The notes under the pieces are model-generated. The model was not told the origin of the DNA. It was given only the letters and a program-made list of their open reading frames with translations, and did no database searches. This document shows positions 43,001 to 52,090 of a stretch of DNA of 64,000 nt, in pieces. Source of the DNA: Pseudomonas batumici (GTDB lineage: Bacteria; Pseudomonadota; Gammaproteobacteria; Pseudomonadales; Pseudomonadaceae); contig NZ_JXDG01000021.1 of the NCBI RefSeq assembly GCF_000820515.1, positions 34,498 to 98,497 of the forward strand. The letters run 5' to 3'. The position numbers were made by a program, and so were the translations under genes. The first letter of the stretch is position 1. Each line of letters opens with the position of its first letter.

Positions 43001-44916
43001 GCGTCCTGCAGGGTGTCGTTGAGCTGCTGGATATCCAGGTCCAGGCCTTCGGCGGCGGTGAAGGCGAAGTCATGGATCCAGAACTCGCGACCGTTGTGGT
43101 GACGCAGGTGATACGGGAACTCGCCCAGCACGCGCAGGCCGAGGTTTTCCAGGATCGGCAGGACGTCGGACAGCGCCAGCGGCGTGTCGGCGTGATACAG
43201 CTTGCAGTGCAGCTCGCGCTGGCCGGACACCTGGCCCAGCGGCTGGTAGAAGCTCATCACCAGCGGATTGCTGTCGCTCAGGCTCAGCAGGTGCTGCATG
43301 TCGACCACGGCCGAGTGCGCGGCGAAGCGCTCGCGGTAGCCGGCCGGGAAGCCTTTCGGGAAGTCCGCCAGCACGTTGGTGCCCTGGGCCTCGCCGAAGC
43401 CTTCGACCACCAGGCTCTTGTAGTCGTCCTGCCAGCTGCGGCAGGCCTGGATCACTTCGTTTTCCAGTTGCAGCGGGTCGATATCGAGGCGGTTCTTCGG
43501 GTCGACCCGCAGGATCAGTTGCACACGGGCCAGCACGGATTCGGAGAAGAAGGTCCAGAACTCGCAGTCGGTGGCCTTCAGGCGCTCCATCAGCACTTGC
43601 TGGATCTTCTGCCGCACTTCGGTGGAGTAGATGTCACGCGGCACGTAGGCCAGGCAGTAGCAGAAGCGGCCGTACGGGTCCTTGCGCAGGAACACGCGGA
43701 TCTTGTTGCGTTCCTGGATCTGCACGATCGACATCACGGTGTTGAACAGCTCGTCCACCGGGGTCTGGAACAGATCGTCGCGGGGCAGTACTTCGAGGAC
43801 CTGGGCCAGTTCCTTGCCCAGGTGGGCCTTGGCCTGGAAGCCCGAACGGCGCTCGATCTCGGTGACCTTGCGGCTGATGTAAGGGATCACCCGCACGCTT
43901 TCGCCGTACACCGAAGAGGTGTAGAGGCCCATGAAGCGGCATTCCTTGATGACCTTGCCGTCGGCGTCGATCTGGCGGATCGAGACATAGTCCGGGTAGG
44001 CATTGCGGTGCACGCGGCTCGGCAGTGCGGCCTTGGCGAACGACAGCGGCGTCGGTTCGCGCAGGTAGTTGACGGCGTAGTCTTCGATGCGGGTGTCGTC
44101 GGGGGTCAGGCCGGCGCGCAGCAATTTGGTCAGGCCGAGGAAGGATTGGGCGTCATATTCGATATGGCCGCCGTCCTTCTCGTCACGGACCACGAACTCT
44201 TCGTAGCCGAGGAAGGTGAAATGGTTGTTCACCAGCCACTGCAGGAAGGTCTTGATCTCGGCCTTTTCTTCCGGGTCGATGGCGAACTGGCTGGCATCGA
44301 TACCGGCCAGCAGGTCCTGGACCTTGGCCTTCATCGGTTCGAAGTCGGCGACGGCAATCCGCACTTCCGTCAGGACCTGCTCCAGCTCCTTGGACAGCAC
44401 GCTCAGTTCGGCGGCGTTGGCGCTGCGATCGATTTCCAGGTACATCAGGGATTCTTTCTCGACCCCCTCGCCCTGGGTGCCCTTGGGCAGGATTTCCAGC
44501 AACTCGCCCTTGCTGCCGCGGCGCACGCTCAGCACGGTGGTTTGCAGGGTGTGGATACTGTAACCGCGGCGGTTCAGTTCAGTGCGGACCGAGTCGACCA
44601 GGAACGGCAGGTCGGGGTGCAGGACCTCGACGGCGGTGTGGGTCGACTGCCAGCCATGGCGTTCATAATCCGGGTTGTAGGCGCGCACCTGTGGCTGGGT
44701 GTGGTCGAAACGCTCCAGCAGACGCCAGGCCGAAAGGGTGCAGCCGGCCAGATCGGAGAGCCGGCGCTGGGTCAGCTCGTCCAGGGAAATGATGCCGAAG
44801 AACTGTTCAGCGAACAGCGCCACTTGTGGCAGTGCCTGTTCGTTGATGTGCTGCGCCAGTGCCGCCTGCAGTTGGTGCTGGAAGTCGGCTTTGCTGGCTG
44901 CGGTGAAGAACGCCAT
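40057..44916 (-). CDS. gdhB: NAD-specific glutamate dehydrogenase, large type
   Basis: 1619 residues, the size of the 180-kDa NAD-dependent glutamate dehydrogenase that converts glutamate to 2-oxoglutarate and ammonia. The start MAFFTAASKADFQHQLQ is standard. ACT-like regulatory parts fill the N-terminal half; the dehydrogenase domain is central, with VHLRFGNVARGGLRWSDR and FVDYGFWLGD-type segments. The P. aeruginosa enzyme is activated by arginine and controlled by ArgR. The ATG at 44916 is chosen over an upstream open frame of 98 codons. Single gene with its own terminator. Confidence 0.96.
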   Translation of the reverse strand: MAFFTAASKADFQHQLQAALAQHINEQALPQVALFAEQFFGIISLDELTQRRLSDLAGCTLSAWRLLERFDHTQPQVRAYNPDYERHGWQSTHTAVEVLHPDLPFLVDSVRTELNRRGYSIHTLQTTVLSVRRGSKGELLEILPKGTQGEGVEKESLMYLEIDRSANAAELSVLSKELEQVLTEVRIAVADFEPMKAKVQDLLAGIDASQFAIDPEEKAEIKTFLQWLVNNHFTFLGYEEFVVRDEKDGGHIEYDAQSFLGLTKLLRAGLTPDDTRIEDYAVNYLREPTPLSFAKAALPSRVHRNAYPDYVSIRQIDADGKVIKECRFMGLYTSSVYGESVRVIPYISRKVTEIERRSGFQAKAHLGKELAQVLEVLPRDDLFQTPVDELFNTVMSIVQIQERNKIRVFLRKDPYGRFCYCLAYVPRDIYSTEVRQKIQQVLMERLKATDCEFWTFFSESVLARVQLILRVDPKNRLDIDPLQLENEVIQACRSWQDDYKSLVVEGFGEAQGTNVLADFPKGFPAGYRERFAAHSAVVDMQHLLSLSDSNPLVMSFYQPLGQVSGQRELHCKLYHADTPLALSDVLPILENLGLRVLGEFPYHLRHHNGREFWIHDFAFTAAEGLDLDIQQLNDTLQDAFVHIVRGDAENDAFNRLVLTAGLPWRDVALLRAYARYLKQIRLGFDLGYIASTLNNHTDIARELTRLFKTRFYLARKLSVEDLDDKQLRLEQAILTALDDVQVLNEDRILRRYLDLIKATLRTNFYQTDANGQNKSYFSFKFNPHAIPELPKPVPKFEIFVYSPRVEGVHLRFGNVARGGLRWSDREEDFRTEVLGLVKAQQVKNSVIVPVGAKGGFLPRRLPLGGSRDEIAAEGIACYRIFISGLLDITDNLKDGALVPPANVVRHDDDDPYLVVAADKGTATFSDIANGIAIDYGFWLGDAFASGGSAGYDHKKMGITAKGAWVGVQRHFRERGINVQEDSITVVGIGDMAGDVFGNGLLMSDKLKLVAAFNHLHIFIDPNPEPASSFAERQRLFDLPRSAWSDYDASIMSEGGGIFSRSAKSIAISPQMKERFDIEADKLTPTELLNALLKAPVDLLWNGGIGTYVKASSESHADVGDKANDALRVNGNELRCKVVGEGGNLGMTQLGRVEFGLHGGGSNTDFIDNAGGVDCSDHEVNIKILLNEVVQAGDMTEKQRNQLLGSMTDEVGGLVLGNNYKQTQALSLAARRAVDRIAEYKRLMSDLEGRGKLDRAIEFLPSEEQLAERVAAGQGLSRAELSVLISYSKIDLKAALLESKVPDDEYLTRDMETAFPPMLVSKFAEAMRRHRLKREIVSTQIANDLVNHMGITFVQRLKESTGMSPANVAGAYVIVRDIFHLPHWFRQIEALDYKVSAETQLALMDELMRLGRRATRWFLRSRRNEQDAARDVAHFGPHLAALGLKLDELLEGPTREVWQARYQAYVKAGVPELLARMVAGTTHLYTLLPIIEAADVTGHDAAEVAKAYFAVGSALDLTWYSQQISDLRVANNWQAQAREAFRDDVDWQQRAITISVLKLVDAPQDMEARVALWLERNASMAERWRAMLVEIRAASGTDYAMYAVANRELMDLALSGQSGL

Positions 44917-45309
44917 CTGTGGTACTCCGCTTGGGCTTGTTATATAGAGAAAAGCGTCGCGTTTTCTTCCCCGAAAAGGGGGACCTGCATCACTCTGCAG
45001 GGTGAAGCTGGGCAGTACAGAGTGACAGGTTGATGAAGCTGGCCGCGACCCAGGGGTCACATTCACGTTCAAGATAGTCGCACAGGACGACAACGGCCGG
45101 ATGCACAGGCTGTATTTTCGAGGGCGACTCTCCGTTGCGCAGCTTAACGAGTGCGCGAATGCCGCTGCTTGCAACGCTGCGACATATTCGGACATAGCTA
45201 GGTAGCGCAACAGAAAATACGGAAAAAACAGCTATTATCCTGCCCCCCCGGGAAGGCAGCAGCCTCTCGCTCCCAGCCGGGTGGACGACCACCCGGCTGC
45301 CACGCCCCT
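44917..45309. promoter_or_regulatory. Intergenic region upstream of gdhB, with one possible ArgR half-site
   Basis: 393 bp without a convincing gene. On the minus strand 45184-45169 reads TGTCGC-N8-AA, the Pseudomonas ArgR half-site consensus, about 255 bp before the gdhB ATG. The second half-site expected in a direct repeat is not obvious, so this is only suggestive. The rest is probably a long leader and the promoter. The 100-codon frame at 44990-45292 on the minus strand has no coding character. Confidence 0.35.
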
Positions 45310-46068
45310 CTATGGGTTATTCACCAACGCACAGCCGTAGTCCTGGATTTCGCCGGCGGAGCCGAAGTTGAAATCGCCGACGCTCACACGGTTCGCCAGC
45401 AACAGCAGGTCGCCGCCGGGCGCCACCACCAATGCCAGGCCATAGCGGGACATGCTGTCGCCTTGCTGCCGAACATACTGACCCAACAGCTTGAACGGGT
45501 TTTCCTGCACCAAGTCCTTGCCGTCCAGGCGTTTGGCCAGGTACTCATGCCCGTTCAACTTCACGCCCAGTGGCTGCCAGGCCTGGGTCACCTGTGCGGC
45601 GTGTTCCGCCAACAGCTTGTGCACCTCGGGACGCAAGCAGGCGAGATGGATATGCAGCTGCCCCTGGGAACGGCCATACCGGGAGTTGATGGCCAACGAC
45701 AGGAACTCATCGCTGATCGGCTTGCCCGCCTCGGCGGACAGACGCTCCCGTTGCTGCCAGGCATTGGCGAAAAACGCGTACGAATTACCCTCGAGCAGCA
45801 GTGGACTCTCGATCCCCGTCACCCTGTCCGTCGGGATGGTCAGGTCATGCAGGGGGCCCTGGCGATCCTTGAGCAGGGCATAATGCTGCTCCAGGTCCAC
45901 CACCAGGCAAGGCGCGGGATCCTGTTTATCCTGCTGATGAGGCACGCATTGCTGGCTAACGATCTGCCAGAGCGCGCTGCCATTGCCGCGCCCCCAGACC
46001 AGCCAGGACGCCCCCGACAGCACCACGGCGAGCAATAGCAGCGCCAGGACTTTCAACCATTTGGCCAT
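45310..46068 (-). CDS. cdh: CDP-diacylglycerol diphosphatase
   Basis: 252 residues. CDP-diacylglycerol pyrophosphatases cut CDP-DAG to phosphatidate and CMP. There is an N-terminal membrane anchor (WLKVLALLLLAVVLSGASWLVW). The HIT-like active site is in GQLHIHLACLRP, and NSRYGRSQGQLH is a family hallmark. It faces the periplasm. The ATG at 46068 has aggaaag upstream; the longer frame is not coding. It diverges from the gene at 46263. Confidence 0.9.
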   Translation of the reverse strand: MAKWLKVLALLLLAVVLSGASWLVWGRGNGSALWQIVSQQCVPHQQDKQDPAPCLVVDLEQHYALLKDRQGPLHDLTIPTDRVTGIESPLLLEGNSYAFFANAWQQRERLSAEAGKPISDEFLSLAINSRYGRSQGQLHIHLACLRPEVHKLLAEHAAQVTQAWQPLGVKLNGHEYLAKRLDGKDLVQENPFKLLGQYVRQQGDSMSRYGLALVVAPGGDLLLLANRVSVGDFNFGSAGEIQDYGCALVNNP

Positions 46069-46262
46069 ACAACTTTCCTGTAAGAAGAAATAAAAACTGT
46101 CACAACATAAACCAAGGTTCCCGCTACTTTTATGTCTGACGGGCGCAGAATGTGTTTCAACTTGAATCAACGCGGCTCGAAGACTCAAACCGCGCCGCGC
46201 ATGCACAATAGCCGCCAGGCTGGCAGAATCACACCGGCCTTACTCCAACAGGACCTCACTTC

Positions 46263-46619
46263 ATGCAACTGACCACCGCCCACCTCATCGCCAACCCCTG
46301 CGACGACGAAGAAGACAACATGGCCATGCTCTGTTGCCATAGCGACAAGGGCGAGATGTTCCTGATGAGCCGCTACCCCGACGAGGACGAGCTGGAAATC
46401 ACCCTCGACGGCGAACCCTCCACCCTGGACGGCGTGAAAGCCACCCTGAGCGCCACCCGCCTGCTGATCGAAATCGCCGCGACCGACGCCGACGCACTCA
46501 ATGGCAGTGACCATCTGGAGATCCTTCACGGCACCGCTGCGGGCGATCTCGCGGAAGTCGAGCAAACCCTGCAGAACATTCTCAAGGGCATCGGCACCTA
46601 CGTCAGCGAACTCGGCTGA
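46263..46619 (+). CDS. Conserved acidic protein of unknown function
   Basis: 118 residues, strongly acidic (start MQLTTAHLIANPCDDEEDNMAML), no signal peptide or membrane part. The ending AEVEQTLQNILKGIGTYVSELG is helical. It looks like a conserved Pseudomonas cytoplasmic protein, but I know of no function. It diverges from cdh and lies 227 bp upstream of the moxR operon; that gap appears AT-rich near 46700-46800 and should hold the operon promoter. Confidence 0.82.
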   Translation: MQLTTAHLIANPCDDEEDNMAMLCCHSDKGEMFLMSRYPDEDELEITLDGEPSTLDGVKATLSATRLLIEIAATDADALNGSDHLEILHGTAAGDLAEVEQTLQNILKGIGTYVSELG

Positions 46620-46845
46620 CAGCCCCCCCCGCAAGGACCGTGTTCAGCCGACTCATCGCAGCGGTCCTGCGACCTATCACTTTTCTCGCGGTTCTTTATT
46701 GACAACAGCGTGTGAATTTTCCTTAAAAATCACAAAAATCCCCAACCCTGTTAGTCGCGGCCGCTCCCGATGCATTAAAGTAACGCCCCCAGCCGTGACA
46801 TTAATTCGAATGCCGTCGGCCACCCTCTCCAGGAACCACTCATCG

Positions 46846-47805
<960 letters not shown>

Positions 47806-47813
47806 CCCGGACA

Positions 47814-48758
47814 ATGATCGCGCCCCTGCCCGCCGAACCCGGCATCCGCACTACCCTCGCCGAACTGATCGAGATGCGCCATCGCGTGCGCGAGGTGCAG
47901 CTGTTCTCGACGCCGAGCCAGCGCAGCCCGCTGATCGGCCTGCATCACTCGAAACTGCGCGGGCGCGGGGTGGACTTCGACCAGGTGCGGGTCTACCAGG
48001 CCGGCGACGATGTGCGCAGCATCGACTGGCGCGTCACCGCGCGGACCCAGGAACCCCACACCAAGCTGTTCCACGAAGAACGCGAACGACCGATCTTCAT
48101 CCTGGTGGAACAGAGCCGCCAGTTGTTCTTCGGCTCCGGGCTGACCTTCAAGTCGGTGCTCGCCGCCCAGGCCGCGAGCCTGATCGGCTGGGCCGCCCTG
48201 GGCCACAACGACCGGGTCGGCGGACTGGTCTATGGCGACAACGAGCACTACGAAATCAAACCCCGGCGCAGCAAGCAAAGCCTGTTGCAACTGCTCAACC
48301 GCCTGGTGCGGGTCAACCACTCGCTGCACACCGAAGCCGCCGCCGAACCCAATGCCCTGGGCCTGGCGCTGATCCGCGCGCGCAAGGTGCTGCGCCCCGG
48401 CAGCCTGGTGATCGTGATCTGTGACGAACGGGCCCTGACCGATGCCGCCGAACAACAGCTCAGCCTGCTCTCGCGCCATTGCGACCTGCTGATGCTGCCG
48501 GTGTCCGATCCCCTCGACCATGCCCTCCCCGCCGCCGGCCTGCTGCGCTTCGCCGAACGCGACGCGCAACTGGAACTCGACACCCTCAACCTGGAGCTGC
48601 GCCAGGCCTACCGCGCCCGGGGCGACGCGCGGATTGCCCGCTGGGAGCTGCTGGCGCAGAAACTGCGGGTGCTGCTGATGCCCTTGAGCACCCAGAGCGA
48701 GATGGTCGAGCAGTTGCGCGCCTACCTCAATCCCCAGCGGCCAGGGAAACAGCCATGA
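47814..48758 (+). CDS. DUF58 domain protein
   Basis: 314 residues with the DUF58 signature GRGVDFDQVRVYQAGDDVRSIDWRVTARTQEPHTKLFHEERERPIFILVEQS. These proteins accompany MoxR and VWA proteins in Bat-type operons and have a degenerate VWA-like fold. It starts 8 bp after moxR and overlaps the next gene by ATGA. Confidence 0.93.
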   Translation: MIAPLPAEPGIRTTLAELIEMRHRVREVQLFSTPSQRSPLIGLHHSKLRGRGVDFDQVRVYQAGDDVRSIDWRVTARTQEPHTKLFHEERERPIFILVEQSRQLFFGSGLTFKSVLAAQAASLIGWAALGHNDRVGGLVYGDNEHYEIKPRRSKQSLLQLLNRLVRVNHSLHTEAAAEPNALGLALIRARKVLRPGSLVIVICDERALTDAAEQQLSLLSRHCDLLMLPVSDPLDHALPAAGLLRFAERDAQLELDTLNLELRQAYRARGDARIARWELLAQKLRVLLMPLSTQSEMVEQLRAYLNPQRPGKQP

Positions 48759-49249
48759 GCAGCCTGGACCAACTGCAACCGCTGATCACCCCGCCGGCCC
48801 AGGGCTTCTGGCCGCCGGCACCCGGCTGGTGGCTGCTGCTGGTGCTGATTCCGCTGCTGGCTTGCGGGTTGTGGTACCTGCGTCGTTTCCTGCCGGCCAA
48901 GCGCCCGGTTGCCCGTGCCGAACAACCCCTGGACCCGGTCCGCCTGGCCGCCCTGGCGGAACTCGCGCAGTTGCCCAAACCCTATGACGGCGCACCGGCC
49001 GGGGCCTGGCTGCAGCAACTCAACGGCCTGCTCAAGCGCCTGTGCCGCAACCATTACCCCTACAGCCAGAGCCACACCCTCAATGGCCGCCAATGGCTGG
49101 CCTTCCTCGACAACCGCTGTCCGGCCGCCGGCCTGACCCGCTGGATGGTGCTGGTGGAAGGCGCCTACAAGCCCGAATGCAAGCTCGACGACAAGGCCAT
49201 CGCCGGGTTGAGCCAGGCGATCGACACCTGGATTCGCAAACATGTTTGA
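48755..49249 (+). CDS. DUF4381 membrane protein
   Basis: 164 residues with one membrane helix at about 24-43 (PGWWLLLVLIPLLACGLWYL) and a cytoplasmic domain with LLKRLCRNHYP and SHTLNGRQWLAFLDN. DUF4381 proteins always appear in moxR-bat clusters. Its 3' end overlaps batA by 8 bases. Confidence 0.92.
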   Translation: MSSLDQLQPLITPPAQGFWPPAPGWWLLLVLIPLLACGLWYLRRFLPAKRPVARAEQPLDPVRLAALAELAQLPKPYDGAPAGAWLQQLNGLLKRLCRNHYPYSQSHTLNGRQWLAFLDNRCPAAGLTRWMVLVEGAYKPECKLDDKAIAGLSQAIDTWIRKHV

Positions 49250-50318
49250 GTTCGCCTGGCCCTGGCTCTTTGCCCTGCTGCCGCTGCCCTGGCTGATGCG
49301 CGTCCTGTTGCCGGTGGCCGACAGCGGCGAAGCGGCACTGAAGGTCAGCTTTCTCGGCGATCTGGAGAGCCTGGCCCGGCGCCGAGCCCGGGTCAGCATG
49401 CCGAGCTGGCGCCAACAGTTGCCCTTCATCCTGCTCTGGCTGCTGCTGTTGTCCGCCGCCGCGCGTCCGCAATGGCTGGGCGAACCCTTGCCGGTGGCCG
49501 CCAGCGGTCGCGACCTGCTGGTGGCGGTGGACCTGTCCGGCTCCATGGAATACCCCGACATGCGCTGGCAGGACGAGGACATCAGTCGCCTGGGCCTGGT
49601 CCAGCACCTGCTGGGCGATTTTCTCGAACATCGCGAGGGCGATCGGGTGGGCCTGATCCTGTTCGGCAGCAAAGCCTATGTACAGGCACCGCTGACCTTC
49701 GACCGGCGCACCGTGCGCATCTGGCTGGATGAAGCGAAAATCGGCATCGCCGGCAAGAACACCGCCATCGGCGACGCCATCGGCCTGGCCATCAAGCGCC
49801 TGCGTGAGCGTCCGGCGCAAAGCCGGGTGCTGATCCTGGTCACCGACGGCGCCAACAACGCCGGCGAAATCGATCCGATCACCGCCGCGCGCCTGGCCGC
49901 CGAAGAAAGCGTGAAGATCTACACCATCGGCATGGGTGCCGATCCGCAACAAACAGGAACCCTGAGCATGCTCGGCCTGAACCCGAGCATGGACCTCGAC
50001 GAACCGGCGCTGAAGGAAATCTCCAGCATCACTGGCGGTCGCTATTTCCGTGCCCGCGACGGCCAGGAGCTGCAAGCCATCAAGGAAACCCTCGACCAGC
50101 TTGAGCCTGTGGCGCAACAGCCGACCCAGGCCCGCCCCGCCCGGGCGCTGTATCACTGGCCACTGAGCCTGGCCCTGCTGATGAGCGTGCTGCTGGTGAT
50201 CCGCGGGCGCTGGCCGGAGAACCCGTTGCAACGCTGGCTGGCACGCCGGCAGTTCCTGCCGCAGCGCCCGGAATGGCGCCAGCGCCTGGAACGCCTGCGC
50301 TTGCGGAGACGGCGATGA
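49242..50318 (+). CDS. batA: VWA-domain membrane protein BatA
   Basis: 358 residues: two N-terminal membrane helices (about 5-22 and 60-75), a VWA domain (about 90-285) with a complete MIDAS start D97-x-S99-x-S101 (VAVDLSGSM) and FGSKAYVQAPLTFD, and a C-terminal helix at about 303-318. The MIDAS should bind a divalent ion. BatA is a candidate client of the MoxR ATPase. Confidence 0.93.
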   Translation: MFEFAWPWLFALLPLPWLMRVLLPVADSGEAALKVSFLGDLESLARRRARVSMPSWRQQLPFILLWLLLLSAAARPQWLGEPLPVAASGRDLLVAVDLSGSMEYPDMRWQDEDISRLGLVQHLLGDFLEHREGDRVGLILFGSKAYVQAPLTFDRRTVRIWLDEAKIGIAGKNTAIGDAIGLAIKRLRERPAQSRVLILVTDGANNAGEIDPITAARLAAEESVKIYTIGMGADPQQTGTLSMLGLNPSMDLDEPALKEISSITGGRYFRARDGQELQAIKETLDQLEPVAQQPTQARPARALYHWPLSLALLMSVLLVIRGRWPENPLQRWLARRQFLPQRPEWRQRLERLRLRRRR

Positions 50319-52090
50319 TCGAAATCCTCTGGCCGTACTGGTTCCGCCCCACCTGGCTGCTGGTCATGCCGCTGCTGGGCTGGCTGCTGTGGCAACTCTG
50401 GCACCGACAGAAACGCACCGGCCGCTGGCAGATGATCCTGCCGACGGCCTTCCAGCGGATCCTGCTCAGCGGCGGCAACGGCAACCACAGCAAGCTGCCC
50501 TGGATCGCCCTCGGCCTGGCCTGGAGCCTGGCCGTGCTGGCCCTGCTCGGGCCGAGCTGGCAACGAGTCGAACAGTCCTCGCAGAAGCCTTCGGACCCGT
50601 TGGTGGTGCTGCTCGAACTGACGCCGGACATGCTCGCCACCGATAGCCCGCCGAACCGCCTGGAGCAGGCCCGGCGCAAGCTGTTCGACCTGTTGCGCGC
50701 CCGCAGCGATGCCCAGACGGCGATCATCGTCTACGCCGGCAGCGCCCACACGCTGGTGCCGCTGTCCGATGACCTGGGCACCAGTCGCAACCTGCTGGAC
50801 GCCATCAAGCCCTCGATCATGCCCGAGGAAGGCCATCGCGCCGACCTGGCGGTGAAAAGGGCCCTGACCCTGCTCGACCGCGGCGCCCTGGGCCAGGGCC
50901 GCTTGCTGCTGATCGGCTCGTCCCTCAGCGAACAGGAACGCCAAGGCATCCGCCAGGCCCTGGACGGCAAGCCCCACAGCCTGCTGATCCTGGGGATCGG
51001 CACCCGCGATGGCGCACCGGTGCCCCAGGAGCACGGCGGCTTTCTCAAGGACGCCCAGGGTGCGATCCTGGTGCCGCGTCTCGACAGCCAGAGCCTGAAG
51101 GACTTCGCCGGCGAGATGGGCGGCCGCTACCGCCAGGGCCGCCTGGACGACAGCGACCTGCGCGGCCTCGGCCTGCTGGACAGCCCCCGGCAATTGCGCA
51201 AGGACGGCCAGACCGTGCAGCTCGATAGCTGGGCCGACCAGGGTTACTGGCTGCTGCTGCCGCTCCTGCTGCTCGCGGCCTGTGCCGGGCGCCGTGGCTG
51301 GCTGTTCTGCCTGCCGCTGTTTTTTCTGTTTCCGCCACCGAGCCAGGCTTTTGAACTGACCGATCTGTGGCTGCGTCCGGACCAGCAGGGCCAGCAATTG
51401 CTGGAGCAAAAGCGCCCGCTCGAAGCCGCCCAGCATTTCGACGACCCGCAATGGCAGGGCCTGGCCCTCTATGAAGCGGGCAACTACAGCGCCGCGGCGA
51501 AGAAATTCGCCGAGGGCGACGACGCCAACGCCCATTACAACCGTGGCAACGCCCTGGCCCGCAGCGGCGAGCTGGAGGCGGCACTGGACGCCTACGAACA
51601 GGCCCTGGAGCGTCAGCCGGACTTGCGACCGGCCTTGCAGAACCGGACACTGGTGGAAGAGCTGCTGCGGGAAAAACAGGCCAAGCCGCCGGTCGAACCG
51701 AACAAGGCGAGCGACACCACCCAGACCGAAAAGCCACAAACCGGCAGCGAACAAGGTGCCACGCAAGCGCCCCAGGCCGGCACGAACGCGTCCAGCACCG
51801 CAACGACCGAGCCCGCTCCCCCGGAACAGTCTCCACCCACCGGCAATCAACCGCCCACGACCCAGGCCGCGCAGGCGGGCAATCAACCGGGCGGCAATGA
51901 CGTACCGGGCAGCGAACTGGGCGACGAACAGACCACCCACCCGCCCCTGCGGGCCGCCGCCGATGTCATCGACGGTGAACGCCACCAGGCGCTGGAACAA
52001 TGGCTGCGACAGATCCCCGACGATCCGGGAGAATTGTTGCGGCGCAAATTCTGGTACGAACAACAGCTCCATCAGGACAAGACCCGATGA
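50315..52090 (+). CDS. Fused BatB-BatC protein: VWA domain plus TPR and Pro/Thr-rich tail
   Basis: 591 residues. It has membrane helices at about 12-28 and 62-79, a VWA domain (about 95-280), and another helix at about 308-345. TPR-like repeats follow (about 355-450; AHYNRGNALARSGELEAALDAYEQALE), then a Thr/Pro/Gln/Ala-rich region (460-545). Normally BatB and BatC are separate. The MIDAS position that should read DxSxS reads E101-L-T103-P-D105, so metal binding is probably lost or changed. The ATG at 50315 overlaps batA. Confidence 0.9.
   Translation: MIEILWPYWFRPTWLLVMPLLGWLLWQLWHRQKRTGRWQMILPTAFQRILLSGGNGNHSKLPWIALGLAWSLAVLALLGPSWQRVEQSSQKPSDPLVVLLELTPDMLATDSPPNRLEQARRKLFDLLRARSDAQTAIIVYAGSAHTLVPLSDDLGTSRNLLDAIKPSIMPEEGHRADLAVKRALTLLDRGALGQGRLLLIGSSLSEQERQGIRQALDGKPHSLLILGIGTRDGAPVPQEHGGFLKDAQGAILVPRLDSQSLKDFAGEMGGRYRQGRLDDSDLRGLGLLDSPRQLRKDGQTVQLDSWADQGYWLLLPLLLLAACAGRRGWLFCLPLFFLFPPPSQAFELTDLWLRPDQQGQQLLEQKRPLEAAQHFDDPQWQGLALYEAGNYSAAAKKFAEGDDANAHYNRGNALARSGELEAALDAYEQALERQPDLRPALQNRTLVEELLREKQAKPPVEPNKASDTTQTEKPQTGSEQGATQAPQAGTNASSTATTEPAPPEQSPPTGNQPPTTQAAQAGNQPGGNDVPGSELGDEQTTHPPLRAAADVIDGERHQALEQWLRQIPDDPGELLRRKFWYEQQLHQDKTR

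Noticed and set aside
40069..45033. A 1654-codon open frame on the plus strand opposite gdhB
   Set aside because: It is the antisense shadow of a conserved GC-rich gene; the minus-strand protein is a clear full-length glutamate dehydrogenase.
44990..45292. A 100-codon minus-strand frame upstream of gdhB
   Set aside because: No Shine-Dalgarno, atypical composition, and it overlaps the probable gdhB promoter region.
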